Shown in pieces: positions 56,977 through 64,000 of a stretch of DNA of 64,000 nt (positions are counted from its first letter, which is position 1; every line of letters begins with the position of its first letter). Under the pieces are notes generated by a model. It was not told the DNA's origin. It worked only from the letters and a program-made list of their open reading frames with translations, and made no database searches. The position numbers and the translations under genes were made by a program. Source of the DNA: Pseudomonadota bacterium (GTDB taxonomy: Bacteria > Pseudomonadota > Gammaproteobacteria > Eutrophobiales > Eutrophobiaceae); contig JABFGI010000002.1 of assembly GCA_013112535.1 (NCBI GenBank), positions 310,001 to 374,000 of the forward strand, in the 5' to 3' direction.

Positions 56977-57783
56977 TTAGATACTATCCAACGCAGTACG
57001 TAAAGAACCAATAAATGACGATATTTCTTTTTTCATTTTCTCATTATTTCCAGCATGTTCAGCAATTCGTTCCACCAGTGCACTTCCTACAACGACAGCA
57101 TCACTGACTCGTCCCACCGCCTCGGCGGTCTGTGCATCTCTAATTCCAAAACCAACACCAACAGGTAAATCAGCTTTACTACGAATTTCAGCCAGTTTTT
57201 CACTAACTGCGCCAATATCAAGTTGATTACTGCCTGTCACACCTTTCAAGGACACATAATACAGGAAGCCAGAAGCAACTTCAGAAATCTTGTCGAGGCG
57301 CACACCGTGTGTCGTCGGAGAGATTAGGAAGATATGATCTAAATCGAGTGGTTTTATTACAGCAGTCAGTTCGTCAGCTTCTTCTGGCGGTAAATCAACA
57401 ATAATTAAACCATCAACACCTGCTTTGACTGCTTTTTCTGCAAAGTGCTGATAACCCATTACTTCGATGGGATTAAGATAACCCATCAATATGACCGGAG
57501 TAGAATCATTTTTCGTTCTGAATTCTTCAACAATGTTAAACACATCATCTGTATTTGTACCTTGTGCCAATGCACGCTCACTAGCACGTTGTATTACAGG
57601 TCCATCCGCCATAGGGTCAGAAAACGGAACGCCTAATTCAATAATATCTGCGCCGGCCGCAACCAATTCATGCATTAAATCTACTGTTAAATCTGGTGCA
57701 GGATCTCCTGCCGTAATAAAGGGTATAAGTGCTTTTTTGTGACTTTCTTTTAATACGGAAAAACACGCTTTAATTCTACTCAT
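56977..57783 (-). CDS. trpA: Tryptophan synthase alpha chain
   Basis: Cleaves indole-glycerol phosphate to indole, which is channelled to TrpB. Length 268. The catalytic Glu and Asp are in IIELGVPFSDPMADGPVIQRA; the phosphate loops are VGVGFGIRDAQTAE and AVVVGSALVERI. trpB lies upstream with a small unknown gene between them. trpA directly abuts accD. Confidence 0.96.
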   Translation of the reverse strand: MSRIKACFSVLKESHKKALIPFITAGDPAPDLTVDLMHELVAAGADIIELGVPFSDPMADGPVIQRASERALAQGTNTDDVFNIVEEFRTKNDSTPVILMGYLNPIEVMGYQHFAEKAVKAGVDGLIIVDLPPEEADELTAVIKPLDLDHIFLISPTTHGVRLDKISEVASGFLYYVSLKGVTGSNQLDIGAVSEKLAEIRSKADLPVGVGFGIRDAQTAEAVGRVSDAVVVGSALVERIAEHAGNNEKMKKEISSFIGSLRTALDSI

Positions 57784-57844
57784 ATTGATAATCTAGTTGA
57801 ATAATTTAGAAAAAAATAAGTTCGGAGGTAGGACAATATTTGGT

Positions 57845-58039
57845 TTATTTATTTTTCAAACCAAGTTTCAATTCAAGTAATTCAATCGCCATATCGGGTA
57901 CTTCTTTATGATTTTTTGATTCACTTGATAATAACCAGTGGTCAACTTCATCACGTTTAACTTTCAACATTTCGGCCAACTCTCTTCTATCGAATTTATG
58001 ATCCGACATTATATCCATCAAACGTTCTCGATTATTCAT
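57845..58039 (-). CDS. Small HTH-like protein between trpB and trpA
   Basis: A 64-residue basic protein. DRRELAEMLKVKRDEVDHWLLSSES has the spacing of a helix-turn-helix (helix, turn, recognition helix with VDHWL), close to XRE- or MerR-like small regulators. No family is recognised with confidence. It sits 14 bases after trpB and 61 bases before trpA on the same strand, so it is cotranscribed with the trp genes. AGTTTCTCATG-like spacing gives a reasonable RBS (GGGGAGTTTCTC lies upstream in the trpB end region only weakly). It could modulate trp expression. Confidence 0.6.
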   Translation of the reverse strand: MNNRERLMDIMSDHKFDRRELAEMLKVKRDEVDHWLLSSESKNHKEVPDMAIELLELKLGLKNK

Positions 58040-58053
58040 GAGAAACTCCCCAT

Positions 58054-59283
58054 TTAAACTGTTATACCCTCAAGTGCCGCGACAGTATGAATATCCTTAT
58101 CACCACGACCTGATAAATTAGTAATAATGATTGCATCTTTATCCATTTCAGGCGCAAGTTTAGCCGTGTATGCCAGTGCATGACTCGACTCCAATGCAGG
58201 TATTATACCTTCTATTCTGGTCAAATCATGAAATGCTTTAAGTGCTTCAACATCTGTCACAGAAACATAATTAGCGCGCCCGACATCTTTTAGCCACGAA
58301 TGTTCAGGACCAACACCGGGATAATCCAGGCCCGCTGAAATTGAGTGTGTTTCAATGATTTGTCCATATTTATCTTCCATAAGATAAGTACGATTTCCAT
58401 GTAAAACACCGGGTTTGCCCGCATTTAATGGTGCAGCATGACGCCCTGTCTCTATTCCATCACCCGCAGCTTCGACACCATATAAAGCAACATCTTTATC
58501 GTCTAAAAAAGGGTGAAATAATCCAATTGCATTAGAGCCCCCTCCAACACAGGCGACTAATAAATCTGGCAACCTACCTGCTTGTTCCTGACACTGTTGT
58601 CGAGCCTCACGACCGACAACTGCATTAAAATCTCTCACCATCGCCGGGTATGGGTGTGGTCCAGCAACAGTGCCAATGATATAGAAGGTATCATCAACAT
58701 TTGTTACCCAGTCTCTCATTGCTTCATTCAGGGCGTCTTTTAATGTTTTTGAACCGGCTTCTACAGAAACAACTGTCGCGCCTAATAATTTCATCCGATA
58801 AACATTGATGGCTTGTCTTTTAATATCTTCAGCACCCATGTAAACAACACATTCCATACCATAACGCGCAGCAACGGTTGCAGATGCGACCCCATGTTGT
58901 CCTGCTCCTGTTTCTGCAATTACACGTCGTTTACCCATTCTCTTCGCTAATAATGCCTGACCAACCGTATTATTAACCTTATGCGCCCCTGTATGGTTCA
59001 AATCTTCTCGTTTCAGATAGACTTGTGCGCCTCCTAATTCTTCACTCCAACGTTTTGCGTGATACAACGGCGAAGGACGACCAACAAAATGTTTTAAATC
59101 ATGTTCATATTCGGCTATGAAATCAGGATCATTAATATATTTTTTATAGGCCTGCTCCAATTCTTCCAAAGGACCCATTAATGTTTCTGAGACAAAACGA
59201 CCACCATAATTACCAAAGTGGCCTCGTTTATCCGGCATCGATTTCAATGAGTCAATATTTGTATTTTTCATAACTTCAGGCAT
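58054..59283 (-). CDS. trpB: Tryptophan synthase beta chain
   Basis: PLP enzyme that makes L-tryptophan from indole and serine, 409 residues. The PLP Lys is in [15 protein letters not shown]; the substrate Glu region is [10 protein letters not shown], and the PLP-phosphate loop is [10 protein letters not shown]. The N-terminal [15 protein letters not shown] is typical. The start at 59283 overlaps trpF by 8 bases; an in-frame ATG 12 bases later (MKNTNIDS) is possible. Confidence 0.97.
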   Translation of the reverse strand: MPEVMKNTNIDSLKSMPDKRGHFGNYGGRFVSETLMGPLEELEQAYKKYINDPDFIAEYEHDLKHFVGRPSPLYHAKRWSEELGGAQVYLKREDLNHTGAHKVNNTVGQALLAKRMGKRRVIAETGAGQHGVASATVAARYGMECVVYMGAEDIKRQAINVYRMKLLGATVVSVEAGSKTLKDALNEAMRDWVTNVDDTFYIIGTVAGPHPYPAMVRDFNAVVGREARQQCQEQAGRLPDLLVACVGGGSNAIGLFHPFLDDKDVALYGVEAAGDGIETGRHAAPLNAGKPGVLHGNRTYLMEDKYGQIIETHSISAGLDYPGVGPEHSWLKDVGRANYVSVTDVEALKAFHDLTRIEGIIPALESSHALAYTAKLAPEMDKDAIIITNLSGRGDKDIHTVAALEGITV

Positions 59284-59896
59284 TCATCGTCTCGCTAATA
59301 AATTTTTTAATCTTGACAGGATCTTTTATCCCTTTTTCTCTTTCAACACCACCACTCACATCAACTGCAAAAGGCCGAACTTGTGAAATAGCATCTTTCA
59401 CATTCGTTTCATCCAATCCACCAGCAAGAATAACAGGCTTATTTAAGTCATCTGGAATTAAATCCCAGTTAAAAGATAGCCCTGTCCCGCCAGGCACACC
59501 TTCTACAAAAGTATCTAGCAACAGAGCGTTGGCTGACGAGTATTTTTCACACTGTTCAGACAACTCTATATCATCAGTCATACGGATGGCCTTAATATAC
59601 GGTCTATTATATATTGCGCAAGCTTGTTCAGACTCTTGTCCATGAAATTGCAATGTATCGATTGCAACACGATCTAAAACTTTTTTTATATAGCTTTCAT
59701 CGGCATCAACAAATAAACCGACGAAATTAATAAAGGGAGCTGAATTTCTGATGATATAGTCTGCTGTATTAATAGCGACATAACGCGGGCTTTTCTCGTA
59801 AAACACCAACCCAATTGCATCTGCACCCGCATCAATAGCCAGTTTTGCATCATCTAAATTGGTAATGCCACAAATTTTTATTCGAGTACGAGTCAT
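59276..59896 (-). CDS. trpF: Phosphoribosylanthranilate isomerase
   Basis: TIM-barrel isomerase of tryptophan synthesis, about 206 residues. The start ATG at 59896 gives [17 protein letters not shown] with the catalytic Cys in KICGIT; the preceding in-frame extension overlaps truA and has no homology. [31 protein letters not shown] with the catalytic Asp, [11 protein letters not shown] and [10 protein letters not shown] are the other motifs. It starts 10 bases after the truA stop. Confidence 0.95.
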   Translation of the reverse strand: MTRTRIKICGITNLDDAKLAIDAGADAIGLVFYEKSPRYVAINTADYIIRNSAPFINFVGLFVDADESYIKKVLDRVAIDTLQFHGQESEQACAIYNRPYIKAIRMTDDIELSEQCEKYSSANALLLDTFVEGVPGGTGLSFNWDLIPDDLNKPVILAGGLDETNVKDAISQVRPFAVDVSGGVEREKGIKDPVKIKKFISETMNA

Positions 59897-59906
59897 TATT
59901 ATCTGT

Positions 59907-60707
59907 CTAATGAAACTGAAGATTAAAACCAAATTTATTTATTAATGAATCAGGAACCGGAATTATATACTTTTCAGGATATTTAATATCGACTAGATAT
60001 AAACCATGTGGTGATGCCGTCATTCCCCCTGCTTTTCTATCTTTTGCAGCTAATACTTCAGCAGCCCAGCTTACTTCTTTTTTACCCTTACCTATAGCCA
60101 TTAGTACACCGGCAATGTTTCTAACCATATGATGGAGAAAAGCATTTGCACATATAGTAATTAAAAACCAGTCACCTGAATTATTAACTTCGAGTTTATG
60201 AATTGTACGTAATGGAGATTTTGCCTGACATGCCGCTGCTCTATATGAAGTAAAGTCATGTTCGCCAATGAGGCACTGTGAAGCTTGTTTTATTCTTTCC
60301 AGGTCTAGTTCTTGAGATTCCCATGTTACCAAACCATTATAAACAGCGGGCCGTGCACGTCGATTTAAAATCAAATATTGATAGGTTCTGGCTTCAGCAC
60401 TAAACCGGGCATGAAACTCATCATCAACTTCTAATACCCAGGTAACCGCAACATCTTTAGGAAGTTTTGCGTTGCTGCCCAATTGCCACGCCTGATTTTC
60501 GCGTTGAGATGTTGTTTCAAAATGAACAACCTGTTGTAGAGCATGAACACCAGTATCGGTTCGACCTGCGCAAATAACTTTGATTTCTTCATCGGCAACT
60601 TCAGATAAAGCTGCTTCGAGAACTTCTTGAACAGTAGGAGAAATATCCTGTTTTTGCCATCCATAATAATGACAACCAGCATATTCAATTCCCAGCGCAA
60701 TTTTCAT
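59907..60707 (-). CDS. truA: tRNA pseudouridine(38-40) synthase
   Basis: Modifies uridines 38-40 in the tRNA anticodon stem, 266 residues. The catalytic Asp is in CAGRTDTGVHALQQVVHF. Other motifs are RFSAEARTYQYLILN, GEHDFTSYRAAACQAKSPLRTI and NAFLHHMVRNIAGVLM. fimV-truA-trpF is a conserved order in Gammaproteobacteria. Confidence 0.96.
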   Translation of the reverse strand: MKIALGIEYAGCHYYGWQKQDISPTVQEVLEAALSEVADEEIKVICAGRTDTGVHALQQVVHFETTSQRENQAWQLGSNAKLPKDVAVTWVLEVDDEFHARFSAEARTYQYLILNRRARPAVYNGLVTWESQELDLERIKQASQCLIGEHDFTSYRAAACQAKSPLRTIHKLEVNNSGDWFLITICANAFLHHMVRNIAGVLMAIGKGKKEVSWAAEVLAAKDRKAGGMTASPHGLYLVDIKYPEKYIIPVPDSLINKFGFNLQFH

Positions 60708-60790
60708 TATTAAACCGGGTGGATTACGTTAGATAAAACAGTGTGCTCGTTTGCTATGCTAAAACTAATTCATATTACGTTAAAAAATGA

Positions 60791-63700
60791 TTACACTTGC
60801 CCTAACAGGTCTTCTGCTTGTTTACGTTGCTCATCATTTCCTTCTGCCATAACTTCATCCAAAATAGTCTTGGCACTATCCTTATCACCTAATTCGACAT
60901 AAGCTTTAGCCAGATCAAGTTTTGTTGCAATTTCATCTTCCGCACTTTGTTCTTCAGGTTGTGCTGCTCTTGGAACAAAAACAGTATGATCATCATCATC
61001 GTCTTCTTCAGCAGAGGGAAGCGCACTTTTTGGTAGCTCTACAGTACCATCAAGATCCAATTCAGCTTCACCTGATGGTTCCTCATCATCAAGATTAAAA
61101 TCAAAATCTATTTCAGGTGCATCTGAAGAAACTTTTTCAGCGACAGGTTCAGAAACATCCTCTTCAATTGAAAGGTCTAACTCTACTCCACCATCATCTT
61201 CACTCGCATCAAGGTCGAATGACATTTCATCCGCATTGCTTTCTGCTTCTGTACCCATATCAAGCGATATTTCATTTTCAGATTCATCAACATCAAGCCG
61301 TACAGCTTCTTCATCTTCTTCAGGGACACCCAGATCTATTTCCAAACCTCCCTCACTCGAATCGGAATCAGTTTCACCGAGATCAAGTTCAATTTCATTT
61401 GAATCAGCTTCAGGTTCACTAACATCAAGCTCAATGTCATTGCCTGCATCTAATGACATATCAAAATCAAGGGCGTTATCATCAGCAACTTCTTCTGCTG
61501 GTTCCGCTTCTGCATCTGTTCCCACATCAAATTCTACAGTTCCATTAGATTCTTCAGCTGGAATATCAAATTCAATTTCGTTCGATTCCTCGCTTGATTC
61601 AGATACCGTCGCATTTTCCGTGTCCAAATCAAGATTATCATCAAGATCGAGTAATTCAGAACTATCAGCACCCGCACTTGTTGCAGCTGTCACATCCAGT
61701 AGATCTTCTTCTGAATCAAGATCCAGATTTGCTGCAGCCGTCACATCTAATAAATCTTCACCCGTAGATTCTTCCCCTGATGTAAGATCAAGCAGATCAC
61801 TACCACCAGTACCAGAAATATCTAATACTTCATCTGAAGCAGCAGGTTGAGCAGTTTCAGCTTCTGAATCAAGTTCTTCTTCCATACTCACAGCAGCAGT
61901 TACATCAAGCAAATCTTCGCCATTACTTGAACCAGTAACATCAAGAACATCTTCTTCATCACCAGAAGCCGTTAAATCGAGCATTTCTTCATCAGCGGAT
62001 GGTTGTTCTTCTGCAACGGGGGTTTCTTCAGCTCCGCCTATATCAAAATCAAGGTCTCCACTATCATCACCCGCTTCATCATCAGCGGTTACATTGACAA
62101 AACCACCTGTATTATCAGCATCATCATCTTCTTCATCTTCACCCGCTTCAAACAAAGCACGATTCGGTGACATTTCCTGCCACATAGCAGTAGCCATGTT
62201 CCAGTATTCACCTTCTCCGCCGACGATATCGTGTAGTACTTTTGCCTCTTCCTCATAACTCTTCTTATTTCCAGAGGTATAAAAGACTTCTAGTAGTTTT
62301 GCATGATATTCAGGATTCTGAGCATCACCATTGATAATATTTCGAACAAACTCTTCAGCCTGATCAAACTGTTCAAACGCAAGGTAAGTATTAACTTCTT
62401 GTAAAGGGTCTTCCTCTTCTTCCAATTCTTCCGGTTCTTGTTGAGGAATCTCTTCAGTTTCCTCAGCCGCAATGAATTGAGTCTTTTCGTCTTCTTCATC
62501 AAGATCGAGATCGAAATCAGCAGACTCTTCAGGTAATACTGTTTCAGCTTCAGAATCTGGTATTACCGTCTCTGCTTCTGAGTCAGGGACATCAGAAGAA
62601 CCGGTATCACCTAAATCTCCTGAATCAAAATCAGGGAAAGCTTCTTCAGTCATTGCACTAAGGTCAACCGTTTCAGCAGGCTCTTTTCTAAACTTCAGCA
62701 CCACAACAATAATGATTAGTACAACGATTAATCCTGTTATCGCCATTCCAATCATTGGGTTAGCAAGTAGCATTTCTTTAACTGGAGCAAGATATTGATT
62801 AACCATTTCCATTATTCCAGCAGATGCTGGTTCTGGTTCAATAACTTCCATTATCTCTTCTTCGGCTTCGGCGACTTCTTCTTCAGCCTCTTCCATTATC
62901 TCTTCTTCGGCTTCGGCGACTTCTTCAGCCTCTTCCATTATCTCTTCTTCGACTTCGGCAATTTCTTCTTCAGCCTCTTCCATTATTTCTTCTTCGGCTT
63001 CGGCGACTTCTTCTTCAGCCTCTTCCATTATTTCTTCTTCGGCTTCGGCTGCTGCCATTTGCTCTTGTAGCGCAGCTAACTCATCATCTTTGAGTGAAAG
63101 TAAGCGCTTAAGATCGTCAAGTAACGCTTCTGATTCTAGTACACGATCCTTAAGCTCAATATTTTCTTGCGTTAATACCTGAATCGTTTCCTGAGCTAAT
63201 ACCAGCTCCTCACCCGTACCCGAATCGACACTAGATACCTGCTCCGTCGCGTCGCCCAAATCATCCGCAGAAACGAGTTTTAACTCAGCATCGACCACTT
63301 CTTCAGAAACCACTTCTTCATCTACAACCGGAACTACCTCTGGTGTTGAACTAACTTCAGGCCGGTCACTAACAGCACCGGAGAGATTCTCTTTAATATC
63401 ACCCCAGGCGCTATATTGAGATTGAGCTTCTGCTAGAGCTTCAGCATTAGAAAGCGCATTCATCTCGCTTTCATTTGGCATACGAAGTATCTGGCCTCGT
63501 TTTAAACCATTAATATTCTGATTAATGAAGGCATCTGGATTGGCTTTTAATAATGCCAGCATCATTTGGTTAACACTGACTGAACTATCAGGTCGCATTT
63601 CTGATGCAATAGACCATAAAGTATCTGATTTAACCGTTGGGCCATAATCACCACCGGTATAATTTACATTCGGTGTATATGTATCACTTGGTGCAGAAAC

Positions 63701-64000
63701 TTGATTAGAAAATTTTTCGTACGCTTCTCCGTAAGTAACTATATGATCAGGATCGTCTATCGTAGGCGCAGCCATCGAAGAGTCAGTTGTACTACTTGCA
63801 ACTTGGGAAATTTCAGCCGTACGCGCATTAGGATCATAAAGTGGTGGATCAAGTAGAACCGTATATTCGCGGAATAAACGACCGTTCGACCAACTTACTT
63901 CAACAAGAAAATTTAAAAACGGCTCACGAATAGGATCCTGACTGTAAACGCGAATGTAATCGGGTCCGTCATCCACTGATCGGCGTAGGTCAAATCTTAA
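60791..64000 (-). CDS. fimV: FimV-family peptidoglycan-binding hub protein (N terminus outside window)
   Basis: Polar hub protein needed for type IV pilus function and motility in Pseudomonas and relatives. At least 1070 residues are visible; the signal peptide is beyond the window end. The N-terminal FimV domain shows YIRVYSQDPIREPFLNFLVEVSWSNGRLFREYTVLLDPP in sequence. A LysM domain (DTLWSIASEMRP to LKRGQILRMP) binds peptidoglycan. A Glu-rich tandem repeat and one membrane helix (MIGMAITGLIVVLIIIVVVL) follow. A very acidic cytoplasmic region and the conserved C-terminal TPR motif KLDLAKAYVELGDKDSAKTILDEVMAEG close it. The acidic region holds many LLDVT-like motifs. Confidence 0.93.
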   Translation of the reverse strand, partial: LRFDLRRSVDDGPDYIRVYSQDPIREPFLNFLVEVSWSNGRLFREYTVLLDPPLYDPNARTAEISQVASSTTDSSMAAPTIDDPDHIVTYGEAYEKFSNQVSAPSDTYTPNVNYTGGDYGPTVKSDTLWSIASEMRPDSSVSVNQMMLALLKANPDAFINQNINGLKRGQILRMPNESEMNALSNAEALAEAQSQYSAWGDIKENLSGAVSDRPEVSSTPEVVPVVDEEVVSEEVVDAELKLVSADDLGDATEQVSSVDSGTGEELVLAQETIQVLTQENIELKDRVLESEALLDDLKRLLSLKDDELAALQEQMAAAEAEEEIMEEAEEEVAEAEEEIMEEAEEEIAEVEEEIMEEAEEVAEAEEEIMEEAEEEVAEAEEEIMEVIEPEPASAGIMEMVNQYLAPVKEMLLANPMIGMAITGLIVVLIIIVVVLKFRKEPAETVDLSAMTEEAFPDFDSGDLGDTGSSDVPDSEAETVIPDSEAETVLPEESADFDLDLDEEDEKTQFIAAEETEEIPQQEPEELEEEEDPLQEVNTYLAFEQFDQAEEFVRNIINGDAQNPEYHAKLLEVFYTSGNKKSYEEEAKVLHDIVGGEGEYWNMATAMWQEMSPNRALFEAGEDEEDDDADNTGGFVNVTADDEAGDDSGDLDFDIGGAEETPVAEEQPSADEEMLDLTASGDEEDVLDVTGSSNGEDLLDVTAAVSMEEELDSEAETAQPAASDEVLDISGTGGSDLLDLTSGEESTGEDLLDVTAAANLDLDSEEDLLDVTAATSAGADSSELLDLDDNLDLDTENATVSESSEESNEIEFDIPAEESNGTVEFDVGTDAEAEPAEEVADDNALDFDMSLDAGNDIELDVSEPEADSNEIELDLGETDSDSSEGGLEIDLGVPEEDEEAVRLDVDESENEISLDMGTEAESNADEMSFDLDASEDDGGVELDLSIEEDVSEPVAEKVSSDAPEIDFDFNLDDEEPSGEAELDLDGTVELPKSALPSAEEDDDDDHTVFVPRAAQPEEQSAEDEIATKLDLAKAYVELGDKDSAKTILDEVMAEGNDEQRKQAEDLLGQV
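61660..62005 (-). repeat. Array of LLDVT-like motifs in FimV
   Basis: About eight copies of the motif (D/E)xLD(V/L/I)(T/S) occur between roughly 61660 and 62005, for example EMLDLTASG, DVLDVTGSS, DLLDVTAAV, VLDISGTGG, DLLDLTSG and DLLDVTAATS. They are spaced 12-30 residues apart in an acidic, probably disordered region. They could be repeated docking sites for a partner protein. Confidence 0.6.
62846..63056 (-). repeat. Coding 45-bp tandem repeat in fimV
   Basis: Five copies of a 45-base unit that encodes the 15-residue repeat AEAEEEIMEEAEEEV: 62846-62890, 62891-62932 (42 bases, one codon shorter), 62933-62977, 62978-63022 and 63023-63056 (partial). The units are almost identical, so the array is likely to change length by replication slippage. 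The encoded helix is highly acidic and lies just before the membrane segment. Confidence 0.85.

Noticed and set aside
61236..61850. Long Ser-rich open frame on the plus strand opposite fimV
   Set aside because: It is the antisense of the low-complexity acidic region of FimV, whose Glu/Asp/Ser codons read as Ser and Leu on the other strand; no start signal and no homology.
62846..63056. Regular repeats that could suggest a CRISPR array
   Set aside because: The units are contiguous without unique spacers, and they are in frame inside fimV.
62795..63070. Phe-rich repeat protein on the plus strand
   Set aside because: It is the antisense of the 45-bp tandem repeat of fimV.

Overview
The window is a dense, AT-rich bacterial chromosome segment from a gammaproteobacterium. 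The evidence is the order fimV-truA-trpF-trpB-trpA-accD-folC-dedD-cvpA-purF, a mutS/fdxA neighbourhood, Mpl, RppH, an Rnf-like gene beside nth, and a sigma-32-type promoter before htpG. The species cannot be named from the sequence. I found no rRNA, tRNA, CRISPR array, insertion sequence or prophage, and no gene-free stretch longer than 300 bases.

Region by region: (1) 1-674 is the 5' part of htpG (minus strand). (2) 869-13870 is a large Tad/Flp pilus locus: Flp pilin, a TadG-like and two TadE-like pseudopilins, an unknown secreted protein, CpaB with an unusual repeat insert, the secretin CpaC, a TadA ATPase fused to an FHA domain, TadB, TadC, a DUF192 protein, a TPR lipoprotein and another TadE-like protein. 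No TadZ, prepilin peptidase or RcpB is present here. (3) 13919-18688 holds mutS, an ABC-2 permease/ATPase pair and the 7Fe ferredoxin fdxA. (4) 18845-27485 is a signalling island. It has an HDOD protein, a DUF4124 protein, a CHASE2 Ser/Thr kinase, a PP2C phosphatase and a two-domain FHA protein. Converging on them is an RsbU/RsbW/RsbV-like partner-switching set. (5) 27537-39707 is a mixed region: nth, an orphan RnfE-like protein, a metallophosphoesterase/glycosyltransferase pair, FAH hydrolase, LON-domain protein, mpl, a voltage-gated-like ion channel, nspC, rppH, a HAD phosphatase and unknowns. (6) 39938-48205 is a divergent TCA-cycle cluster, gltA-mdh against sucA-sucB-lpdA. (7) 48446-52081 holds a LysR regulator and phaA-phaB-phaR for polyhydroxyalkanoate metabolism. 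(8) 52087-64000 is the purF to fimV block on the minus strand.

Two ideas link these parts. First, the TadA ATPase carries a phosphothreonine-binding FHA domain, and a Ser/Thr kinase, phosphatase and FHA adaptor lie about 10 kb away, so the pilus could be controlled by protein phosphorylation. Second, a TGC-rich 17-base direct repeat lies twice in front of phaA, and its 12-base core occurs once more, inverted, between gltA and sucA. This suggests one regulator, perhaps PhaR, acting on both acetyl-CoA storage and acetyl-CoA oxidation. Both are inferences from sequence and layout.
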